Shown here: positions 53,301 to 60,964 of the stretch, one piece after another
How the letters are laid out: each line of letters begins with the position of its first letter
Numbering within the stretch: position 1 is the first letter of the stretch
Assembly (NCBI GenBank): GCA_039028975.1
Contig: JBCCHB010000047.1
Location: 1-64,000 of the forward strand
DNA length: 64,000 nt
Origin: JAHBNG01 sp039028975
GTDB lineage: Bacteria; Chloroflexota; Anaerolineae; Caldilineales; Caldilineaceae
Direction of reading: 5' to 3'
Notes under the pieces: model-generated
Databases searched by the model: none
What the model was told of the DNA's origin: nothing
Seen by the model: the letters and a program-made list of their open reading frames with translations, nothing else
Position numbers and translations under genes: made by a program

Positions 53301-55945
53301 TGGTTGCGTTGTATAACAGCACTGACGGAGCAAACTGGACGAATAACGATGGCTGGCTGCAGACAACCACACCCTGCAGTTGGTATGGCATCACCTGCCG
53401 CGGCGAGCACGTCACAAAGATTGAACTCACCAAGAATGATCTGCTTGGTCCGATTCCCGAGGAGATTAGTAATTTAACCAATTTGACCGTACTGGGCATG
53501 ACAAATAACCAACTGAGCGGGCCGATCCCTAACCGACTTGGTGACTTATCTAGTTTGATTTACCTTGGATTATGTGTCAATCAGCTTACAGGTTCTATTC
53601 CGAGCGAACTGGGGAACCTGGCTAGTTTAGAGCAACTTCTCCTGTGCGGGAATAAGTTGACCGGAGAGATTCCTCAGTCGTTGTCAAAGTTGTCCAATCT
53701 CAACTATATCCACATAGGCGAGAATCAACTTAACGGCGATCTTCCTGCTTGGTTGGGTTCTTTATCGAAGCTCACATATCTCCACGTGGGTACAAACGAG
53801 CTCATTGGCCCCATTCCGTCCGAACTAGGGAATTTATCAGAGCTAACCGATTTGATCCTAAGGCGCAATCCATTGACAGGTTCAATCCCTGCCGAACTGG
53901 GTAATTTGACAAAACTAAGGGGTTTGCACTTGTTTGGTAATCAACTGAGCGGTGAGATTCCTGAATCCCTTGGGAATCTGACCGAATTGACTGGATTGAG
54001 CCTCTATGGTAATCAACTCACTGGCTCCATTCCAGCCTCATTAGGAAATCTGAAGAAGCTGAAAGCCATACATCTATATGCAAATCGGCTTACAGGTGCG
54101 ATTCCACCTGAACTCGGTCAATCGGATAGCCAGATTGAGGTACTTTATCTGTATGGCAACCGACTCACCGGCTCCATTCCGCCAGAGTTAGGCAATTTAC
54201 CTGACTTAACCCATATTCGATTGGATGGAAACCACCTTAGCGGCCCCCTTCCTTCGGAGCTAGGTCAGCTTACTCAGCTAAAGTGGCTGCGCGTTGGCGA
54301 CAATCTGTTGACCGGGCCATTGCCGACGAGTCTTATGGATCTGGCTAAGCTAACGAATCTACACTTCCACTCGAACAAGATTTGTGAGCCAGGTGACGAG
54401 CAATTTCAAAATTGGCTGGCAGCGCTGGAGGAGAGAGGAACCGTGACAAGTACTGGCATTATCTGCCCAATAGGGCAGTCCAATTATGAGCCAAATGATA
54501 CGTGTGATGAGGCGACAATGATCGATGTACTCGGCATGGTTCAAGAGCACGCTTTTGATCGCAAGCAAGACACGGATTGGGTCAAGTTTAATGGCGAAGC
54601 TGGGACTCGATATCAGATCAACGCCCAAACACCGTCTACCTCCCTAGCCGATGTAGAAATTAACCTCTTCGATCAGTGTGATGGAGATAAATTAGATGAG
54701 CAAGATCATGCCTTCACGCCTGATGTCCAACTTGAATTTGAGGCACCAGCCACCGCTACCTACTATATGAAGCTCACCAGCCACGATCCAGATATCGGTG
54801 GCTCTCATGTTCGATATGACCTTTCTGTCCGTCAACTGCTCACACCATCCCCAACGAACCGTGCCCTGATCCTCGTTGCAGGTGCCATTAAAGAGAACGA
54901 TGTCGTTCAGCCAAACATCTATTACGTTACGGATAGCGCACGACAGGTCTTTGTCAATCATGGGTACACCGATGAACAGATCTACTACTTGGCCGCGGAT
55001 AAAAATCGCCCGAACGTGGATGCATCAGCCACGATCACAAACTTAAAAGGGGCCATCACAAACTGGGCTGCAGAGCGAGTCAACAGCGACGGTGTACTGA
55101 CTATCTACTTAATGGATCACGGGGCAAGTAATCGCCTCTACTTGGACAAGCTTCAGCGCCAGTGGGTATCTCCACAGGAGGTCAATGATTGGTTAGACAT
55201 CTTGGAGGCCAAACACCCTGGGGTGCAGGTGAACATTATTGTCGAAGCCTGTTATTCGGGTAGCTTTATTAACGTATCTGAAAACGCTGATTCGGTCAGC
55301 AGTCCTGGGCGGGTGGTCATTGCCTCTACTGGCGCGTTAAATCTAGCCTGGGCTTCACGAGAAGGTGGGGCGATCTTCTCTGACTATTTCTTGAATGAAC
55401 TCAATCGCAAAGTTAGCCTTTATGAAAGTTTCAAGAGAGCGCAACAGGCCGCCAGTCAATTCCATCGATCCCAAGTCCCTTGGCTCGACGCAAACGGTAA
55501 CGGAATCCATAACGAACCTGCTGATTGGGTGATTGCCGGCCAACGAGGTTTTGGCATCAATGATACGTTGCCAGATGAAAACTGGGCACCATCAGTCTTC
55601 CACGGAACGGGGCCATTCACCTCTTCTGTCGGTCGCTTGACGTTACGTTCCAACGTACGGGACGACCAAACCGTCAAACATGTTTGGGCAGTGATTTATC
55701 CAATTACTTATAACGCACCAACAGAGAGCGAAGCACTGGTACGGGACGAGGACGATGACTCGATTCTCACGTTACGCTTGAACAACACGGGTACAGATAA
55801 TCTATACAGCGGCTCATACGACGGTGAAAACCCGCACAATGTAGGCCGAGTAGTTATCTATGCCGAAGACGATCTAGGTCTAGTCGGATCACCCAAAGCC
55901 ATCACCATGCATCATATTCGATTGCCTTTTATTGTATTTCCGTAG
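50375..55945 (+). CDS. Exported Ycf48-like propeller-LRR-C13 peptidase, 1856 aa
   Basis: AAAGGAG (50359-50365) precedes ATG 50375 and a signal peptide (MRIFSFISTVLVLAILIGL). Two near-identical blocks of 301 residues (from about 36 and 337) carry BNR/Ycf48-type repeats (TDGGxTW, GWIVG, DLYGLFFLD). A PTPTTTLTPT linker leads to two plant-like LRR regions (about 655-960 and 963-1365), each opening with the same cap (ALVALYNSTDGANW, TPCxWYGITC). A pre-peptidase-like domain follows (about 1370-1490), then a C13 peptidase with His1582 (LMDHGA) and Cys1626 (VEACYSGSF). The tail is IRLPFIVFP, a degenerate form of the FLPL motif. It is the largest of the four C13 proteins and has clearly grown by internal duplication. 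The target is unknown. Confidence 0.88.
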   Translation: MRIFSFISTVLVLAILIGLSNNDIASRAQDGATPHMNSLDFVDVNHGWAVGNGGLVVHTNNSGDSWQEQDANTTQNLHAVDFVDVNTGWLIGAGGTIRHTTDGGATWQSQNSPLPLDLYGLFFLDSQTGWIGYPDGVLKTTDGGTNWQKIGTGITFQVRSIHFLDANVGFLVASDLDNNSQFLRSTDGGETWAKVENIDWGRYRDVTFVNANFGVVVETFGDTFYTTDGGNNWTTVSRSGGTIHLSAVDFFDESHGWIVGHEGTWPRGMLRSENGGRHWSNMAGSGGNDVQFVSLLNGFIADDDGIIVSIDGGYTWSQSYPAETAPTPQSTSTPGVMNGLDFVNTTHGWVVGNGGQIVHTNDGGTSWQTQDANTTNDLHAVDFVDVNTGWVIGGSGTIRHTADGGTTWQTQNSPLPLDLYGLFFLDNQTGWIGYPDGVLKTTDGGTNWQKTGTGITFQVRSIHFLDENKGFLVASDLDNDSEFLRTIDGGETWEDVENIDWGRYRDVTFVNANFGVVVETFGDTFYTNDGGDNWTRVPRSGSTIHLSAIDFLDEIHGWIVGHEGTWPRGMLRSENGGRNWSNIAGSGGNDVQFVSVEKGFIADDDGIYVSNTSGYTWEKSYPLEGTVTPEAPNTDTPTPTTTLTPTATATSTPLCNSISEIPLAECNALVALYNSTDGANWTNNDGWLQTTTPCNWYGITCQNGTVYQVVLNDNLLVGTIPVALGDLTDPLSIHLYNNQLNGPIPASLGNLTSLQVLSLYRNQLSGTIPAELSKLKNLEALHLYNNQLSGVIPPELGLLSERLEVLNLSNNRLSGSIPSELGNLAMVLGIHLDSNQLTGAIPVELFEPPKLTNLYLHNNQLTGPIPSNLENRLTQLRRLYLSSNQITGAVPSWIGQVASLKELMIDNNPLSGPLPMSLIDLSLDKFHFNDTDVCMPADDAFQEWIDTIPDLQTNGNTCSEVCEIAEGISFKECEALVALYNSTDGANWTNNDGWLQTTTPCSWYGITCRGEHVTKIELTKNDLLGPIPEEISNLTNLTVLGMTNNQLSGPIPNRLGDLSSLIYLGLCVNQLTGSIPSELGNLASLEQLLLCGNKLTGEIPQSLSKLSNLNYIHIGENQLNGDLPAWLGSLSKLTYLHVGTNELIGPIPSELGNLSELTDLILRRNPLTGSIPAELGNLTKLRGLHLFGNQLSGEIPESLGNLTELTGLSLYGNQLTGSIPASLGNLKKLKAIHLYANRLTGAIPPELGQSDSQIEVLYLYGNRLTGSIPPELGNLPDLTHIRLDGNHLSGPLPSELGQLTQLKWLRVGDNLLTGPLPTSLMDLAKLTNLHFHSNKICEPGDEQFQNWLAALEERGTVTSTGIICPIGQSNYEPNDTCDEATMIDVLGMVQEHAFDRKQDTDWVKFNGEAGTRYQINAQTPSTSLADVEINLFDQCDGDKLDEQDHAFTPDVQLEFEAPATATYYMKLTSHDPDIGGSHVRYDLSVRQLLTPSPTNRALILVAGAIKENDVVQPNIYYVTDSARQVFVNHGYTDEQIYYLAADKNRPNVDASATITNLKGAITNWAAERVNSDGVLTIYLMDHGASNRLYLDKLQRQWVSPQEVNDWLDILEAKHPGVQVNIIVEACYSGSFINVSENADSVSSPGRVVIASTGALNLAWASREGGAIFSDYFLNELNRKVSLYESFKRAQQAASQFHRSQVPWLDANGNGIHNEPADWVIAGQRGFGINDTLPDENWAPSVFHGTGPFTSSVGRLTLRSNVRDDQTVKHVWAVIYPITYNAPTESEALVRDEDDDSILTLRLNNTGTDNLYSGSYDGENPHNVGRVVIYAEDDLGLVGSPKAITMHHIRLPFIVFP

Positions 55946-56406
55946 AGCTGGAGAGCTTCTTCTCTCGGCTTGCTCACGAACTGGCTAAGATTCTGACTAT
56001 CCTGTAATTCTTGCACTTTAGGCATTAGATAGACCAGATGAACTGTAGGTATAGACATACAGATAAAGATTTTCCGCACTTCCCCAAGCTTGTCGAAAAG
56101 AAGTGCGGAAAATCTTTATCTTAAAAACTATAGAAAGGTGAGATTATCTCCAATCTGTTATTTCGTTGGTACTTTGTGCCCAGTTAATGAGCGGCTGCAG
56201 CCACAAAGGGGCACGAGTACAACGAGGAGAAACCTTCCGTTCGTGACGCCCAGATCCCGAGTATAGCGAGAGATGATGATGTTCACTTCGTGATGCGTGT
56301 GATAACCTCACTTTACCACCGAACCGTAGAATGGCTAGGGAAACGACCAATCTGTTTCTCTTAAATCCATTCAATCAAAAATACCTATTCTCCTGGAAGA
56401 AATCCT
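55946..56406. other. Intergenic spacer with perfect inverted repeat
   Basis: No gene is supported. A perfect 22-base inverted repeat lies at 56061-56082 (AGATAAAGATTTTCCGCACT and two more bases) and 56100-56121, with a 17-base loop. No T run follows on either strand. A minus-strand open stretch of 76 codons at 56144-56374 has no family similarity and no RBS. The last bases hold the GGAAG RBS of the next gene. Confidence 0.65.
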
Positions 56407-59400
56407 ATGTGCATACTCAAAATCACCTCGAAACCTTTTCATCCGCCTCATAAGCAAACAACTATTGTAGCATCTCCCGTGTGCCACCCGGTATCCTCAT
56501 CCTATCAAGCTGTCTGCGTCGTCCTACTCGCCTGCACACTTTGTCTGGTTAGCCTATGGATTACTGCTCAGCAAGCGAATGCCGCGACGACATCTCAGAA
56601 TCAATTTGATTGCGCCAATGTCAGCGAAATCCCTCTAGCTGAATGTGAGGCATTGGTGGCTCTCTACAACAGCACAGATGGACCGAATTGGGCGAATAAC
56701 TCTGGATGGTTACAGACAAATACGCCTTGTACTAATTGGTTTGGTGTAGCGACCTGTGAAAATGATCAGGTTGTTCATCTGAACCTAAAAGAAAATCGGT
56801 TGAGTGGCCCTCTGCCCAACGCAATTGGAAATTTTACCAACCTCCAGTTCCTGGATCTTCGCAGCAATCAAATCACCGGGACCATTCCAATTGAAATAGG
56901 AAACCTACCTCAATTAAAATTCTTGCATCTATTTAGCAACACAATTAGCGGCCCGCTCCCCGAATCTTTAGGGAGTTTGGCTCAATTAGAGGTTTTGGTT
57001 TTCACCAGTAACGCACTTTCTGGCGAGATTCCTGAAAGCCTTGGGAACTTAACCGCTCTAACTCAACTAGAGCTCCAGGGTAACCGTTTGGTGGGTTCAA
57101 TACCGGCTTCCTTGGGGAACTTATCCGCACTTAAACGCCTCGTGCTTCACTCCAATTCGCTTATCGGTTCGATTCCAACTGAATTGGGTCAGCTCACTAA
57201 CTTGGGTGAACTCCACCTTGCCAAAAATCAACTAAGAGGTGAGATTCCGTCTTCGCTCGGTTCTCTTTCTCAACTCGAAGCTCTGATGTTGTATGACAAC
57301 AATCTGACGGGGGTGATTCCGCCAGAACTTGGTAATCTAAGCAATCTAAGCGATCTACAACTTGCTGATAACCAGCTACAAGGGGAGATTCCTACACAGC
57401 TTGAAAATCTATCGAATCTTGGTAGTCTGCGTCTCAACAACAATCAACTTAATGGTGGTATTCCTACATGGTTAGGTGATCTGACCAATCTAGTAACCCT
57501 CGATCTTTACGCAAATCCGATAGGCGGAGAAATCCCAGCCGAATTGGGTAGCCTGACCAAGCTTTCAAAACTTGGGTTGAGCGGCATGAACCTCACCGGA
57601 ACCCTACCTTCTGCGCTCGGTGTCCTAATTGAATTAACCGATCTCCGACTATCAAACAATCATCTGAGTGGACCGATTCCTACCGAACTTTGTAACCTCA
57701 CCAAACTAAAGATACTTTGGCTCTTTAGCAACAAGCTCAACGGCGAGATCCCAGCCTGCTTGGTCAACCTCACCAATCTTCCCATCCTACCCCTACCCGA
57801 GGGGTGTGACATTCGATTTAACGCACTGAAGGCTTCTGATCCGCTGTTGCGTCCGTTCCTTAGCAATAGATGTCCAGGCTGGGAAGAGACCCAAACAGTT
57901 CCGCCGACCGATCTTCAGGTAGCAGCCTGGACAGACACTTCAGTTCAACTGACGTGGACACCCATTGCTTATACAGCTGACGGCGGTGGATACCAAATTA
58001 ACATTGCGACTTCACCTGATGGACCATACGTGGAAGTAGGGGTGACCGAGAGCAAAGCAAGTAACTCTTACACTGTAGCGGACTTAATCCCTGGTACAGC
58101 ATACTACTTTGTTGTGCGAACGCTAACACCTTATAACACGAACAATCTTCAAGATCTGTTTAGTGAGTATAGTGAGGAAGTTGTAGCCATTCCAATGGCA
58201 AATCAGCTTTGTTCAACGGTGAGTGAAATACCGTCTCATGAATGTCAGACACTGGTCAACCTGCATGAGACGATGCAAGGTTCTAATTGGATCACAAAGA
58301 CAAACTGGCTGGAAACAACTGAACCATGTACATGGTATGGCATCCGATGTGAGTCTGGATACGTGTCTGAAGTGATTTTGCCCAACAATCGGCTTGATGG
58401 TCCTATTCAGACCACAGTCCGCGTCCTATCTAACCTGGAACACCTTGATCTGAGTAACAATAGTCTTACAGGATCCGTCCCTCCAGAACTCAAGAATTTA
58501 GATCTGCTCAAGTTTTTGCAGCTACATAATAATCTATTGAGCGGTGAGATACCACCAGATTTAGGTGCTCTACCAAAGCTACAACAGCTTTGGCTACAAG
58601 AAAATCAGTTAAGCGGAACAATTCCTGCAGAGCTAGGTAGCCTGTCAAGTTTGACAAATCTCTATCTAAACAACAACCAACTAGAAGGTAGCATCCCGCC
58701 AGAGCTAGGAGACCTCTCGCAACTTCAAGTTCTGCGCTTGGAATTCAATGGTTTGTCTGGCCCGATTCCACCTGCCTTTGGTAACCTAGAACAAATGTAT
58801 CGCCTATGGTTACACGTTAATCAATTGACTGGAACCATCCCGGTCGAACTAACGAATCTTGCAAAAATGCATGAACTAAATCTGGCTGCAAACAGGCTAA
58901 CTGGAGATATCCCTTCTGCAATAGGTAATCTAACGGAATTACGAATTTTGAGCCTCAACCAAAACCAATTGGATGGAACCATTCCAACTACAGTGCAAGG
59001 GCTGACTGAACTAACTTGGTTGAGCGTAGATGATAATCAGTTGAGTGGTTCGGTGCCGTCGAGATTGGGCGACTTATCTCAGCTATTAACTCTTCGGCTT
59101 GCCAATAATGCATTAGAAGGCTGCTTACCAACCACCCTTACCTCTTTACAAAAGCTAACCGACTTTCGCTTTGATCGCACAAACCTTCAAGAACCATCAG
59201 ACCCCAGTTTCCAAAATTGGCTGAACAGAATAAGAGAAGAGGGTACATACATCGGAACTGGCGTTAACTGTGGACCCCTCCCTCCAACTGGCTACGAACC
59301 CAACAACACCTGCGATCAAGCCAATGAGATTGCCAATTTTGGCGCAATCCAGTCCCACGCGTTTGAACAAGCAGGCGACGTGGATTGGGTTAAATTCAGC

Positions 59401-60804
59401 GCATTGGCGAACACTCGGTATCGCATCAGCGCCAAACCGCCAATCACGTCGACGGCTGATGTGTCCATTGGCGTATTCGATGTCTGCAACGGGAACGCCC
59501 TGGCTGAAGAGGACGGTACATTTAGCCCGGATGCCCAGCTTGAATTTGAAGCGCAAACCACTGGTATCCTCTATATCAAGCTGATCAATCACGATCCGGA
59601 TGTGGCAGGAACGGACGTCCGCTATGACCTCTCCGTGCGTCCGTTGCAGTCACCTGTCACGGAAACAAACAGCGCTTTGATTCTGGTCGCCGGGGCCATC
59701 AAAGACAACGATTTGGTGCAGCCCAACATCTATCAGGTCACAGATCAAGTTCGCCAAACCTTCATCAATCACGGCTATACAGATGATAACATTCAGTATC
59801 TGACGCCTGCGGATGCAGACCATGAGGGTAAGGCGAATGTCGATGGTGAATCGTCTGTGGCAGCGCTCAAATCGGCCATCACGACATGGGCAGCTGAAAG
59901 GGTAAATGGCAACGGCGTACTCAATCTATATCTGATGGATCACGGAACAAAGGACACACTCTACCTGGACAAACGCCGGCGAGAATGGGTCTCTCCAGCC
60001 GAGATAGATGCATGGTTAGATGAGTTGGAGGCCAAGCATCCTGGAATAAAAGTGAACATCGTTATTGAAGCGTGCTATGCGGGCAGCTTTATCAGCACTT
60101 CTACCACAACTACAGATACGGTGAGCAGCCCAGGTCGCGTGGTCATTGCCTCAACGGGTGACAACAATTTGGCTTGGGCCTCCGAGCAGGGCGGTGCCCA
60201 CTTCTCTGATCGATTCTTGGCTGAACTGAATCTTAAGGCAAGTCTCTACGAAAGCTTCCGAGAAGCGAGTGTTGCCGCTAGCGCCTTCCATCCCTCTCAG
60301 CAAGCTTGGCTTGATGCAGATGGAAACGGAACCCCCAATCAGGATAGTGACCAAGCTGTTGCCGAACAGCGCGGCTTTGGTATTGCACAGACCTTGGATC
60401 CTGGCAACGCCGCCCCATCTATCTTCCAAGTTCAAGCGCCGTCAACCGTCAGCAACAACGTAGGTGAATTAACTGCCGAAGTGCGAGATGATGAAAGCAT
60501 CAGGCACGTGTGGGCCGTCATCTATTCTCCCCAATATGTCCCACCAGAAAGGAGCGAGGCTCTAGTGCGGGATGAGGATGCGCCTGAAGGGTCGATCATC
60601 AAGATCGGGCTAACCGATGCAAACGGAGATAGCATCTATCGCGTCACATCTAATGACTTTGAAGAAGAAGGAGAATACAGGGTTGTCTTTTATGCGGAGG
60701 ACGATCAAGGGCTCGTTGCTCTGCCCAAGGTGAAAACGGTAACTAGGCAAATACTGGGTCAGGAAGACTCAATGCACCTATTCCTCCCACTTGTCACGCA
60801 ATAG
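56407..60804 (+). CDS. Exported LRR-Fn3-LRR-C13 peptidase, 1465 aa
   Basis: An N-terminal hydrophobic segment (about 35-58, VCVVLLACTLCLVSLWI) acts as signal or anchor. The first plant-like LRR region (about 70-495) opens with EIPLAECEALVALYNSTDG and TPCTNWFGVATC. A fibronectin type III domain (about 499-598, PTDLQVAAWTDTSVQLTW) links to a second LRR region (about 602-955). A pre-peptidase-like domain follows (about 960-1080), then C13 with His1179 (LMDHGT) and Cys1223 (IEACYAGSF). The tail is HLFLPLVTQ. GGAAG lies upstream of the ATG. The C-terminal half is closely related to that of the neighbours, while the N-terminal assembly differs. It is an exported protease with an extended binding surface; the ligand is unknown. 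Confidence 0.88.
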   Translation: MCILKITSKPFHPPHKQTTIVASPVCHPVSSSYQAVCVVLLACTLCLVSLWITAQQANAATTSQNQFDCANVSEIPLAECEALVALYNSTDGPNWANNSGWLQTNTPCTNWFGVATCENDQVVHLNLKENRLSGPLPNAIGNFTNLQFLDLRSNQITGTIPIEIGNLPQLKFLHLFSNTISGPLPESLGSLAQLEVLVFTSNALSGEIPESLGNLTALTQLELQGNRLVGSIPASLGNLSALKRLVLHSNSLIGSIPTELGQLTNLGELHLAKNQLRGEIPSSLGSLSQLEALMLYDNNLTGVIPPELGNLSNLSDLQLADNQLQGEIPTQLENLSNLGSLRLNNNQLNGGIPTWLGDLTNLVTLDLYANPIGGEIPAELGSLTKLSKLGLSGMNLTGTLPSALGVLIELTDLRLSNNHLSGPIPTELCNLTKLKILWLFSNKLNGEIPACLVNLTNLPILPLPEGCDIRFNALKASDPLLRPFLSNRCPGWEETQTVPPTDLQVAAWTDTSVQLTWTPIAYTADGGGYQINIATSPDGPYVEVGVTESKASNSYTVADLIPGTAYYFVVRTLTPYNTNNLQDLFSEYSEEVVAIPMANQLCSTVSEIPSHECQTLVNLHETMQGSNWITKTNWLETTEPCTWYGIRCESGYVSEVILPNNRLDGPIQTTVRVLSNLEHLDLSNNSLTGSVPPELKNLDLLKFLQLHNNLLSGEIPPDLGALPKLQQLWLQENQLSGTIPAELGSLSSLTNLYLNNNQLEGSIPPELGDLSQLQVLRLEFNGLSGPIPPAFGNLEQMYRLWLHVNQLTGTIPVELTNLAKMHELNLAANRLTGDIPSAIGNLTELRILSLNQNQLDGTIPTTVQGLTELTWLSVDDNQLSGSVPSRLGDLSQLLTLRLANNALEGCLPTTLTSLQKLTDFRFDRTNLQEPSDPSFQNWLNRIREEGTYIGTGVNCGPLPPTGYEPNNTCDQANEIANFGAIQSHAFEQAGDVDWVKFSALANTRYRISAKPPITSTADVSIGVFDVCNGNALAEEDGTFSPDAQLEFEAQTTGILYIKLINHDPDVAGTDVRYDLSVRPLQSPVTETNSALILVAGAIKDNDLVQPNIYQVTDQVRQTFINHGYTDDNIQYLTPADADHEGKANVDGESSVAALKSAITTWAAERVNGNGVLNLYLMDHGTKDTLYLDKRRREWVSPAEIDAWLDELEAKHPGIKVNIVIEACYAGSFISTSTTTTDTVSSPGRVVIASTGDNNLAWASEQGGAHFSDRFLAELNLKASLYESFREASVAASAFHPSQQAWLDADGNGTPNQDSDQAVAEQRGFGIAQTLDPGNAAPSIFQVQAPSTVSNNVGELTAEVRDDESIRHVWAVIYSPQYVPPERSEALVRDEDAPEGSIIKIGLTDANGDSIYRVTSNDFEEEGEYRVVFYAEDDQGLVALPKVKTVTRQILGQEDSMHLFLPLVTQ

Positions 60805-60817
60805 AGACAAGTTTGCT

Positions 60818-60881
60818 TCTTCCAGGATGGCCAAGTTCTGAATCTACGGAGCTGAGTGGCCCTCATGGCTATCCTGGAAGA
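60818..60881. repeat. Inverted repeat after the third C13 gene
   Basis: TCTTCCAGGATGGCCA (60818-60833) and TGGCTATCCTGGAAGA (60866-60881) are inverted copies of 16 bases with one mismatch, 13 bases after the stop. A T-rich tract does not follow directly. Comparable inverted repeats follow the first and second C13 genes. Confidence 0.6.
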
Positions 60882-60947
60882 TTCCGAATCTGTATGTTGT
60901 ATCGATCTTGTCCCGCTACGTCCACCCGTGTCTCAAAACCAAATCCC

Positions 60948-60964
60948 AAAAGGAGCACCCTATG
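60948..60964 (+). promoter_or_regulatory. RBS that fixes the start of the fourth C13 gene
   Basis: AAAAGGAG (60948-60955) is followed after six bases by ATG 60962, and the next codons form a signal peptide. It has the same form as the RBS at the left edge of the window. Confidence 0.8.

Noticed and set aside
56144..56374. 76-codon minus-strand frame between C13 genes
   Set aside because: No RBS, atypical composition and no family match.
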